Origin: Thermoleptolyngbya sp046719575
GTDB taxonomy: Bacteria > Cyanobacteriota > Cyanobacteriia > Elainellales > Elainellaceae
NCBI GenBank assembly: GCA_046719575.1
Contig: JBDNCP010000001.1
Location: forward strand, 1 to 64,000
Reading direction: 5' to 3'
Length of the DNA: 64,000 nucleotides
Positions 57,412 to 64,000 of the stretch are shown one piece after another. Numbering within the stretch: position 1 is the first letter of the stretch; every line of letters begins with the position of its first letter. Under the pieces are notes generated by a model, which was not told the DNA's origin, did no database searches, and was given only the letters and a program-made list of their open reading frames with translations. Both the position numbers and the translations under genes were made by a program.

Positions 57412-57813
57412 TCAGCCCATCAGGATCACGTTGTCAATCACATGAATCACGCCGTTATCTGCCTCCACATCGGGCATGACTACCGTCGCGTTTTTCACCT
57501 CAAAGGCATCAGACAAATCGAGCGGAATCACTGAACCTTCCACAGAAGTCAAGCTATTCACGCCTTTTAGATCTGCCTGGGTATACTTCCCAGACACGAC
57601 ATGATATTTCAGAATGCGCCCAAGCTGTGGCGGATTTTGCACTAGAGTCTGAATGGTTCCGGGTGGCAGTTTGGCAAAGGCATCGTCCGTCGGCGCGAAT
57701 ACGGTGAACGGGCCGACGCTCTGCAACACCTCGACCAAACCCGCGGCCTGCACCGCCGCAACGAGCGTAGAAAATCCTTCCGTTTGCACGGCAATATCGA
57801 CAATCGTAGGCAT
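57412..57813 (-). CDS. cupS: Fasciclin-domain subunit CupS of NDH-1MS
   Basis: A 133-residue single fasciclin (FAS1) domain: MPTIVDIAVQTEGFSTLVAA, GPFTVFAPTDDAFAKLPPGT and GVIHVIDNVIL are the H1, core and H2 FAS1 boxes. No signal peptide once the ATG at 57813 is used, which agrees with a cytoplasm-facing subunit; an in-frame start at 57876 would add a short hydrophobic stretch. It follows cupA as in Synechocystis (sll1735), where CupS docks on the CO2-hydrating NDH-1MS complex. A free adhesion-type fasciclin is the alternative but context decides. Confidence 0.88.
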   Translation of the reverse strand: MPTIVDIAVQTEGFSTLVAAVQAAGLVEVLQSVGPFTVFAPTDDAFAKLPPGTIQTLVQNPPQLGRILKYHVVSGKYTQADLKGVNSLTSVEGSVIPLDLSDAFEVKNATVVMPDVEADNGVIHVIDNVILMG

Positions 57814-57895
57814 GGCTTCGTGAACGCTTGATAGATAAATTGACGAACGGAATAACGAACCAGCAAGAGAAACCAAACGCTCTAGCGAGAGTATT

Positions 57896-57974
57896 GTAGG
57901 GTGCTGTTAGGCGTAGCCGTAACGCACCGTCCTGCACTAGCTTGATGCGTTACGCGGGCGCTAACACATCCTAC
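57896..57974. repeat. Inverted pair of GTTAGCG/CGTAACGC-type palindromes (copies 4 and 5)
   Basis: 57896-57928 reads GTAGGGTGC, GTTAGGCGTAGCCGTAACGC. 57946-57974 is the same element inverted (TGCGTTACGC, GGGCGCTAAC, ATCCTAC). Together they could fold into a large cruciform between cupS (57813) and cupA (58043). Confidence 0.7.
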
Positions 57975-58042
57975 AGAGCTACAGCGCTACAAATCATGAT
58001 GCGATTCAGGATGCGATTTACTTAGACATCAGTCAGAGCGCT

Positions 58043-59350
58043 CTAGCGATAGTCCTGACTCTGAATATCGCGCAGGCGGGCCTCTGGACGCAGGAACCGA
58101 TCCATCTGCGCTTCAAAGAACTTGCGATTGGCCATGCGGTGCTTGGGATTCGGATCATCCAGCGGATACAGCAGCGCCGTCCGCAATGCCTGAATTACCG
58201 CCGATGTGACGTTGTACATTGATCGCTGGAACGTAATGCCCAACTGGATCAGGATGTCGTCTTCGCCCCGGCAGTGCTGCTGATAATAGTCCACCAGGTA
58301 AGGCGGCAAAAAGTGCAGCATATCTTGCATCAGCAGGGTCGGCGGAATGCCCGCAGTGCCCACGGGAAACACGTCGGCGTAGAGAATGCCGTAGTGAAAG
58401 TCTTTCTGATCTTCGGGCACTTGGTTGGCCTGGGCGTTGTAGGACTTGGTTCCCCGGAAGGGAGCCGTGCGGTAAAACACTGCTTCTACATAAGGCAGCG
58501 CCGCCTCATAGAGCCAGGTAAAGCCCTTGGACTTGGGAATGATTTCGTAGCACTCGCCGTCGATGTAGACGTGGTGATAGATGGGACGGCCGGCGATCGC
58601 AAAAATGCCGTTTACTAGAAAATTCATCGCGTCGGGCACGCCCTTAAACCCGCCCTCATCGTAGATGTCTGACATCTCAAAGAACACCGGAGCCATCACT
58701 TCCCAAAACAGCCCCAAGTTCGCGTAATAAGACAATTCGCGCACCTTTTCTAGGAACATATCGGGGAACAGCTTGTGTAGCCCCAGCATCACCGGATTGT
58801 TCTTGAAATAGGCGCGGATAGCGCGATCAGCGTTTTGCTTGTATTCGTCGGAGTCGAGGTAAGCGTCGAACTGGTTGACCGGAGCGTACATATGTCGATG
58901 CCATAGCATCGCCCGCATACAGGCTTCCGCAAACTCCATATTCACCCGGTCATGCCAGAGGTGATGCAGCAGTTTGGGCAGCTTTTTCTTAAGCTCGCCC
59001 TTTTCCATAAACTCTAGCAGTTCGGGATGAGCCGATGCCTGCCCGCGCCAGATCCGCAGATCGGCAGTGTCTCCGGCATAGTGGTTGGGGCGGTCGAGAT
59101 ATTCCTGAGAAATGAAGTATTTGAAAAAGGGGAACGGGTCGAGAAACACCTGTTCGGCAATGTACAGCAGGTCGCGCCAGTAGAAATCCATCGGCACGGC
59201 GTAGGCCTTGTAGATGCCGATGATTTGCATCAGGTTTTCGGGTGTATCGGGCAGCATGGAGCCGCCGGCCTCTAGCCGATGAATCACATCTGCAAAGGGA
59301 TGACGGGAGGGGGGAATGAGGGTTTTGGGTGCGGGGAGGGTGGTGGTCAT
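58043..59350 (-). CDS. cupA: CO2 hydration protein CupA (ChpY)
   Basis: A 435-residue protein that converts CO2 to bicarbonate on the NDH-1MS complex. The segment LLHHLWHDRVNMEF places H130 and R135 exactly where, as I remember the NDH-1MS structure, CupA residues bind the active-site zinc. The sequence is collinear with CupA/CupB proteins throughout (VPMDFYWRDLLYIAEQVFLDP, YSYYANLGLFWEVMAPVF-like region near 208-225). CupB is the paralogue of the constitutive complex; the adjacent cupS, ndhF3 and ndhD3 identify this as CupA, the low-CO2-induced form. Start at ATG 59350. Confidence 0.95.
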   Translation of the reverse strand: MTTTLPAPKTLIPPSRHPFADVIHRLEAGGSMLPDTPENLMQIIGIYKAYAVPMDFYWRDLLYIAEQVFLDPFPFFKYFISQEYLDRPNHYAGDTADLRIWRGQASAHPELLEFMEKGELKKKLPKLLHHLWHDRVNMEFAEACMRAMLWHRHMYAPVNQFDAYLDSDEYKQNADRAIRAYFKNNPVMLGLHKLFPDMFLEKVRELSYYANLGLFWEVMAPVFFEMSDIYDEGGFKGVPDAMNFLVNGIFAIAGRPIYHHVYIDGECYEIIPKSKGFTWLYEAALPYVEAVFYRTAPFRGTKSYNAQANQVPEDQKDFHYGILYADVFPVGTAGIPPTLLMQDMLHFLPPYLVDYYQQHCRGEDDILIQLGITFQRSMYNVTSAVIQALRTALLYPLDDPNPKHRMANRKFFEAQMDRFLRPEARLRDIQSQDYR

Positions 59351-59353
59351 GGG

Positions 59354-59401
59354 GTGGATGGGTGGGTGGATGGGTGGGTGGATGGGTGCGTGGATGGGTG
59401 G
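59354..59401. repeat. TGGATGGG repeat between ndhD3 and cupA
   Basis: Four copies of a 12-base GTGGATGGGTGG unit (one with a G-to-C change) directly upstream of cupA; similar to 10048-10087. It leaves no visible ribosome-binding site for cupA. Confidence 0.85.
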
Positions 59402-59443
59402 GGAGAGGAGGAGTAGCGGAGTGGTTTTCTCCTCATCCTCTCA

Positions 59444-60985
59444 TCACTTGCTAACTGGACTAGACACAGGCAGTAAGTCAGCAGTTGTCGCATCGGGGGC
59501 GATCGCCAGGCGGGTTTCGGCCGGGGTCGTGACGCTAGCGATCAGGGCGCTGCTAGTGGGTTCGATCCAGCGGACGAGCCAGTTGGGTTGAATGCCCAGC
59601 AGAAAGATAATCCAGGCTAGCACTAGGGCCGGAACTCGCTCTGCCCATTCCACCTTTGGAAAATAGGCGATCGCATTATCCAGCTTGCCAAAGCAGGTGC
59701 GGTTTAGCAGAATCACAAAGTACACAGCGGTTAAGCCCGTGCCCACCACGCCCATCAGCGTTTGCACGGGGAATACGGCGTAGCTGCCCTGGAAGATCAG
59801 AAACTCGGCAATGAAGCCCACCAGACCGGGAATGCCTGCGCTGGCCATGCCGCCCAAAATTAGCAGAGCGCTGACCGACGGCAGACCGCGAATCGGGTTT
59901 AACAAGCCGTTTAGCACGTCGAGTTCGCGAGTGCCCACTTTGGTTTCGATCACGCCGACGAGGTGAAACAGCAGCGCCAGGATTACCCCGTGGGCAAACA
60001 TTTGGGCGATCGCGCCGACCATGCTGAGGCTGGTGAGGGCAGCCCCCGCCAGCAGCAGGTAGCCCATGTGCCCGACAGAACTGTAGGCGACCATGCGCTT
60101 GATGTCCTTTTGGGCGATCGCCGCCGTTGCGCCATAGAGAATGCTAACCGCAGCCCAAGTGGCCAGCCAGGGAGCCAGCAGCGCCCAGGCATCGGGAAAC
60201 AGCGACAAACAGAACCGAAAGATGCCGTAGGCTCCCAGCTTGGCCAGCACGCCGCCCAGCAGAATGGCGACCGGAGCCGAAGCCGACACATAGGTATCGG
60301 GTAGCCAAGTGTGGAAGGGCACTAGCGGCACCTTGATACCGAAACCGATTAGCAGCGTCACCAATAGCCCCACTTGCAACCCCAGTGGCAGCGTTTGCCC
60401 CATGAGGGTGTTGTAGTCAAAAGACTGGCTGCCCGTGAACCAGACCAACCCCAGGAAGCCCGCCAGAATCAGCGCTCCCGACAGGGCGGTATAGATCAAA
60501 AATTTGACCGCTGCGTAGCCCCGCTTTTCGCCGCCCCAGATGGAGATTAGCAGGTAGAAAGGCACTAGCTCCAGTTCATAGAGCAGGAAGAATAGCATCA
60601 GGTTTTGTGCGACGAATGCGCCCGCTACGCCGCCGCTGACCAGCAGCACCAGCCCATAAAACAGGCGCGGCCGCTCGGTTGTTTCGGCACTGCTAAAGAT
60701 GGCGATCCAGGTGAGTAGGCTATTTAGCACCAGCAGCACCAGCGACAGACCATCCACACCGAGGCGATAGTCCAGCCCCAGCGGCTCAATCCACGGCAGA
60801 TATTCCTGCATTTGCAGACCTGGATTGCTAAGGTCAAACTGGCTGGCGAGAAACAGCGTGTAGACCAGAATGCCTGCGGAACCCCAGAGGGCGATCGCCC
60901 GGACTTTTGCACCTGAAATCGACGGCGGCAGCAGCGCCAGCGCAAGAGCAGCAACAATGGGTAGCCAGATCAAGATGCTGAGCAT
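59444..60985 (-). CDS. ndhD3: NDH-1MS proton-pumping subunit NdhD3
   Basis: A 513-residue, about fourteen-helix antiporter-like subunit of the thylakoid NDH-1 complex. Conserved pieces include FLLYELELVPFYLLISIWGG with the pump Glu, GFGIKVPLVPFHTWLPDTYVSA, GLVWF-like helix, QKDIKRMVAYSSVGHMGYLLLA and the Lys/His row typical of NdhD. NdhD3 assembles with NdhF3 and CupA/CupS; proton pumping driven by ferredoxin-linked electron flow is coupled to CO2 hydration. The ATG at 60985 (MLSILIWLPIVAALALALL) is preferred to a TTG 18 bases upstream. It lies 40 bases after ndhF3. Confidence 0.93.
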   Translation of the reverse strand: MLSILIWLPIVAALALALLPPSISGAKVRAIALWGSAGILVYTLFLASQFDLSNPGLQMQEYLPWIEPLGLDYRLGVDGLSLVLLVLNSLLTWIAIFSSAETTERPRLFYGLVLLVSGGVAGAFVAQNLMLFFLLYELELVPFYLLISIWGGEKRGYAAVKFLIYTALSGALILAGFLGLVWFTGSQSFDYNTLMGQTLPLGLQVGLLVTLLIGFGIKVPLVPFHTWLPDTYVSASAPVAILLGGVLAKLGAYGIFRFCLSLFPDAWALLAPWLATWAAVSILYGATAAIAQKDIKRMVAYSSVGHMGYLLLAGAALTSLSMVGAIAQMFAHGVILALLFHLVGVIETKVGTRELDVLNGLLNPIRGLPSVSALLILGGMASAGIPGLVGFIAEFLIFQGSYAVFPVQTLMGVVGTGLTAVYFVILLNRTCFGKLDNAIAYFPKVEWAERVPALVLAWIIFLLGIQPNWLVRWIEPTSSALIASVTTPAETRLAIAPDATTADLLPVSSPVSK

Positions 60986-61025
60986 AGGTTTGATAAGAAT
61001 CAAAAATGGGGGTCAGGGTGAGGAC

Positions 61026-62885
61026 TTAGCCAAAGACGACGAGCTTCAGGTTTGACAGAATCGACCAAGCGCTGAGGACAATCAGCAGCGTCAGACCAAC
61101 GGCAATGGTCAGCGCGTAGAACTGAGTCTTGCCAGTGTTGCCATATTTCAGAGTTTCGCCACCAAAGATGGAGGCAACGCCGACCAAGTTCACTAGCCCA
61201 TCAACAATGTAGCGATCGCCCCAGTCCACTAGGCGCGACACGATATCCACGCTGCCTACCACGCTAGAGCGATAGAGCTTGGGCGTATAAAAGTCGTAAG
61301 CCAGCAGGTCTTGCAGCGGTTTCCAGGGCAGGCGCACGGGCTTTTCGACGGGGCCCAGATACACCACAGCGGCGATCGCCATGCCTGCCACACTCGACCA
61401 GGTGAGCAGCAGAGCAGCGGTTTTGTCCAGTTGCGCCCAGTTTGGCAGCAGATCCAGGCTTTGCAGCACCAGCGGCAGGTGCAGGGTAAAGGCCGCCATG
61501 ATCACCATTGGCAGGGTTACGGGCCAGAGATTTTCGGGCGATCGCTGGGCCATTTGCTTAGCTTGGTTGCCAAAAATCAGGCAAAACACCCGCACCACAC
61601 TGAAGGCCACCAGATCATTCACCACCAGCAAGATGATTGCCACGGTCGGGGAGTCTTCAAGCAGTCCGTCCACCAGTTTTAGCAACGCCCAAAACCCGCC
61701 AAAAGGGGGAATTGCCACCAGACCCAGTGCCCCAATCGCATAAGACAATCCTGATACTGGACGACGGCTCCACAGCCCGCCCAGTTGCGTCAGGTTTTGC
61801 GTAATGCTGTTCAGCACGATGGAGCCACAACTCATAACCATTGCTGAAACGGCCACCGCGTAGGTCAGCAGCAGCAGCAGCGCCGCCTGCGTCTGCCCCG
61901 CGCCCACTGCCATAAACACGATGCCCATGTAGGCGCTGGCTAAATAAGAGAGCGATCGCTTTACGTCGATCTGTGCGATGGAAATCAGGGACGCGCCTAG
62001 GGCGGTGACGGCTCCAATGGCAATGACGGCAGTGGTGACGGTAGGCGACAATGCCAGCACAGGTTGCAGCTTGATCAGCACCCAGGCCCCCGTCGCCACC
62101 ACGACCGAATTTCGCAGAACGGTGCTGGGAAAGGGGCCTTCCATCGCCTCATCCAGCCACAAATGCAGCGGAAACTGAGCGCACTTGCCCATTGGCCCCG
62201 CCACCAGCGCCAGCCCCACTAGCGTCATCAGCTTTGGATTGACCTCCGCCGTTTGCGCCCAGACCGCCAGCCCGTCAAAGTCCCACGTACCCGCCAGCGG
62301 GTAAATCGCCAGCACGCCCATCAGCAAAAACAGGTCGCCAATTCGCTTAGTCAAAAAGGCATCCCGTGCCCCTGTGACCACCAGCGACTGGTTAAACCAA
62401 AAGCCAATTAGCAGGTAAGTTCCCAGGGTCAGGATCTCCAAAATCATGTAGGCAAAAAACAGCGAGTCGCACAGCGCCAGGGCGCACATGCCGCCTTCAA
62501 ACAGCGCCAGCAGCGCAAAGAACCGCGCCCAGCCCCAGTCCATTTCTAGATAGCCGACGGCGTAGAGTTGGGATAGGAAGTTAATCCCGGTTACGAGCAG
62601 AATCGCACCGATGGTCAGGGCAGACACCTCCAGGGGCAGAGTTAGATCCAGCCCTGCGACCGTCAGCCAGTGCAGGCGAAACTCGACGGCGGGCTGCTGC
62701 CAGACGGCTGGAAAAATCAGCAGCGCGTGCAAAAAGGCGATCGCCGTCATGATCAGGTTCACATATCCTGCTGGGCGCGGCCCTGTCAGGCGAGTCACTG
62801 AGGGAAACCAGAGGATAGACAGCACCATGCCCATCAGCGGGTAGCAAGGTATCAGCCAGGCACTTTGAATCAGGAGTTCAGCCAT
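61026..62885 (-). CDS. ndhF3: NDH-1MS proton-pumping subunit NdhF3
   Basis: A 619-residue antiporter-like subunit with about sixteen membrane helices and the long lateral helix region of NdhF. The ATG at 62885 (MAELLIQSAWLIPCYPLMGM) is chosen over a start 20 residues earlier. With it R37 falls at TGPR37PAG, the position I recall as NdhF3's contribution near the CupA zinc site. Conserved stretches: GKCAQFPLHLWLDEAMEGPFPSTVLRNSVVVATGAW and QIDVKRSLSYLASAYMGIVFM. NdhF4 is the paralogue; the cupA-cupS neighbours point to NdhF3. First gene of the CO2-uptake operon. Confidence 0.94.
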   Translation of the reverse strand: MAELLIQSAWLIPCYPLMGMVLSILWFPSVTRLTGPRPAGYVNLIMTAIAFLHALLIFPAVWQQPAVEFRLHWLTVAGLDLTLPLEVSALTIGAILLVTGINFLSQLYAVGYLEMDWGWARFFALLALFEGGMCALALCDSLFFAYMILEILTLGTYLLIGFWFNQSLVVTGARDAFLTKRIGDLFLLMGVLAIYPLAGTWDFDGLAVWAQTAEVNPKLMTLVGLALVAGPMGKCAQFPLHLWLDEAMEGPFPSTVLRNSVVVATGAWVLIKLQPVLALSPTVTTAVIAIGAVTALGASLISIAQIDVKRSLSYLASAYMGIVFMAVGAGQTQAALLLLLTYAVAVSAMVMSCGSIVLNSITQNLTQLGGLWSRRPVSGLSYAIGALGLVAIPPFGGFWALLKLVDGLLEDSPTVAIILLVVNDLVAFSVVRVFCLIFGNQAKQMAQRSPENLWPVTLPMVIMAAFTLHLPLVLQSLDLLPNWAQLDKTAALLLTWSSVAGMAIAAVVYLGPVEKPVRLPWKPLQDLLAYDFYTPKLYRSSVVGSVDIVSRLVDWGDRYIVDGLVNLVGVASIFGGETLKYGNTGKTQFYALTIAVGLTLLIVLSAWSILSNLKLVVFG

Positions 62886-63038
62886 ATTCCAGGGGTTGGG
62901 TGAGGGATGCGGTCTGAAAGCGAAGTAGCTCGACACCTCAACCATCCAGACCTACTCCAAATTGGCTCTGCGATGCAGGACAGGACATCAGCGTCAGAGC
63001 AGAGGGGGTCGCGGTTGGAAGGTTGAGCGCGAAGACCT

Positions 63039-63185
63039 AAGTCTATGGCGACCTAGATAGATATCGAGAAAAGTCTATATCAGATGTTTTCTAGATTAGC
63101 TTAAAACCTAAAGCAAATCGGAACTAGATAGACTTTCTTCGATACGAATCGCTTAATGCATCAAAGAAAGTCTGCTTATAGTCTG
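63039..63185 (-). promoter_or_regulatory. Upstream region of the ndhF3 operon with repeated AAGTCTA motifs
   Basis: AAGTCTA occurs at 63039-63045 and 63071-63077, and as its complement at 63129-63135; AAGTCTG is at 63168-63174. A perfect 10-bp inverted repeat, AGACTTTCTT (63130-63139) and AAGAAAGTCT (63164-63173), is separated by 24 bases. The region is AT-rich. Likely binding sites for a regulator of the low-CO2 operon, possibly NdhR/CcmR (LysR), but I cannot match a defined NdhR motif. Confidence 0.5.
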
Positions 63186-63257
63186 CTTATAATCTGCCGA
63201 TGTTGCTCATGTTGTCCTACGGTTCTCTGCAAGTTCCCTGCAAGTTCCTCATGCAGA

Positions 63258-63295
63258 AAGCGGATGCGAGAAGAGGAGTCCTCTAGCATCCGCTT
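63258..63295 (-). terminator. Terminator-like hairpin downstream of the cyclophilin gene
   Basis: AAGCGGATGC and GCATCCGCTT pair perfectly over 10 bp with an inner GAGGA/TCCTC stem. On the minus strand it is followed by TTCTGCATGAGG, so the U-tract is weak. It separates ppi from the ndhF3 operon. Confidence 0.6.
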
Positions 63296-63363
63296 GGTTG
63301 GGGAACATTTCTCACGCCTTGGGTCAGGGGTGAAGGGGGTGAAGGGGTTAGCTCAAACCAAGG

Positions 63364-63789
63364 CTAAGGTTCGATTTTGACCGACAGAATCTTATCCCCT
63401 GGACGAATCGCGTTCACTACGTCCATGTCTTCCGTTTTGCCGAAGACGGTGTGCTTGCCGTCTAGGTGGGGCTGCGGCGAGTGGCAGATAAAGAACTGAC
63501 TGCCACCTGTGTCTTTGCCTGCGTGGGCCATCGACAGGGAGCCGGCCTGATGTTTGTGGGGATTGCCAGCGGTTTCGCACTTGATGGTGTAGCCCGGGCC
63601 GCCGCGGCCGTCGCCGTTGGGGCAGCCACCCTGAATCACAAAGTCGGGGATGACGCGGTGAAAGTTCAGCCCGTCATAAAAGCCCTTGTTCGACAAATCT
63701 ACAAAGTTTTTCACGGTGTTGGGCGCGTCCTGGTCAAATAGTTCTAGGGTAATCGTGCCCTTCTCGGTTTCCATAATGGCGCGGGTCAT
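63364..63789 (-). CDS. Cyclophilin-type peptidyl-prolyl cis-trans isomerase
   Basis: A 141-residue cytoplasmic cyclophilin of the short bacterial PpiB type, catalysing proline isomerisation. Active-site residues are in FHRVIPDFVIQGG (R45, F50, Q53) and MAHAGKDTGGSQFFI. Lys-containing PHLDGKHTVFGKT closes the fold. The ATG at 63789 (MTRAIMETEKGTITLELF) has AGGAG seven bases upstream, so a start at 63810 is rejected. No signal peptide. Confidence 0.94.
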   Translation of the reverse strand: MTRAIMETEKGTITLELFDQDAPNTVKNFVDLSNKGFYDGLNFHRVIPDFVIQGGCPNGDGRGGPGYTIKCETAGNPHKHQAGSLSMAHAGKDTGGSQFFICHSPQPHLDGKHTVFGKTEDMDVVNAIRPGDKILSVKIEP

Positions 63790-63876
63790 AGGATCTCCTG
63801 AGAATTTCAAACGAGCATTTGGATTAAAAATGCCTGTGAATGCATCTTCGGATGAAGGATATGCCGTCTTAGTGTA

Positions 63877-64000
63877 TCAACTGGGGCGATCGCTCAGATC
63901 AACGCCCAGAAATCGATCGAAAAAGCGCGATCGCCAGATAAAGCGCAGCAGCAAGCACCACTCCAGCGCCACCAGCCCGATGTAGAGATAGCCAGGAATA
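63877..64000 (-). CDS. C-terminal end of a membrane protein (runs off the window)
   Basis: Reading in from the right edge on the minus strand gives IPGYLYIGLVALEWCLLLRF, then WRSRFFDRFLGVDLSDRPS and a TGA stop at 63877-63879. It has a membrane helix followed by a basic, aromatic segment, typical of a multi-pass membrane protein end. The frame is open to the edge. Too short to name. It would be 88 bases upstream of the cyclophilin gene on the same strand. Confidence 0.45.
   Translation of the reverse strand, partial: IPGYLYIGLVALEWCLLLRFIWRSRFFDRFLGVDLSDRPS

Noticed and set aside
59444..62885. ndhF1/ndhD1 or ndhF4/ndhD4
   Set aside because: Adjacent cupA and cupS identify the NdhF3/NdhD3 set of NDH-1MS.

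Overview
The window is cyanobacterial chromosome. The HIP1 palindrome GCGATCGC recurs throughout, and the window carries a complete cyanobacterial nirA operon (ferredoxin-type nitrite and nitrate reductases with an NrtABCD transporter), the ndhF3-ndhD3-cupA-cupS module of the CO2-pumping NDH-1MS complex, a plastid-type terminal oxidase, DpsA and Ycf51. High G+C and many purine/pyrimidine and short tandem repeats between genes suggest a Leptolyngbya/Thermoleptolyngbya-like filamentous strain; that assignment is a guess from style, not a database match. No rRNA, tRNA, CRISPR array, insertion sequence or prophage was found.

Layout. 1-4.8 kb: a repeat-rich edge, a secreted subtilase, an RRM protein and an ABC-class ATPase of unknown role. 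4.9-14.2 kb (minus strand): nirA-nrtA-nrtB-nrtC-nrtD-narB, driven by a textbook NtcA promoter (GTA-N8-TAC, 22 bases, TACCGT) with an NtcB-like TGCA-N5-TGCA palindrome beside it. A HEAT-repeat gene, a candidate nirB, is divergent. 16.5-22 kb (plus): a PGM1-type ATP-grasp ligase, a LysR regulator, a bestrophin, dpsA and a siroheme ferrochelatase. 22-33.8 kb: a large orphan sensor kinase, Cry-DASH, mscL, nagA, a DUF1400 hydrolase and a Met/Pro-rich zinc-ribbon protein set among dense tandem repeats. 34.2-42.4 kb (plus): the circularly permuted ATP-grasp/alpha-E pair, a membrane-anchored coiled-coil protein, ycf51, a GldA-like dehydrogenase translationally coupled to an aminotransferase, and a Uma2 protein. 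42.4-45.4 kb: a VOC protein, a pentapeptide/TPR protein and an HxlR-FTR1 pair.

45.7-52.7 kb (plus) is a fermentation island: PTOX, AdhE, PflB and PflA. An O2-consuming plastoquinol oxidase sits directly upstream of three oxygen-sensitive fermentative enzymes. This is the most suggestive gene association in the window. 52.9-57.3 kb: MTA phosphorylase, a broken LRR gene, a VapBC-like pair, a leader with a foldable RNA, a Fur-like box and iteron-like 14-bp repeats before a small unknown protein, and recQ. 57.4-62.9 kb (minus): the CO2-uptake operon. 63.3-64 kb: a cyclophilin and the C-terminal end of a membrane protein.

How the genes fit together: nitrate uptake and reduction draw on ferredoxin; the sirohydrochlorin ferrochelatase can supply the siroheme NirA needs; NDH-1MS uses ferredoxin-driven electron flow to hydrate CO2; and PTOX/AdhE/Pfl provide electron and carbon outlets in the dark or at low oxygen. 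Several start codons were moved inward from the longest reading frame where a ribosome-binding site, signal peptide, promoter position or family length argues for it.
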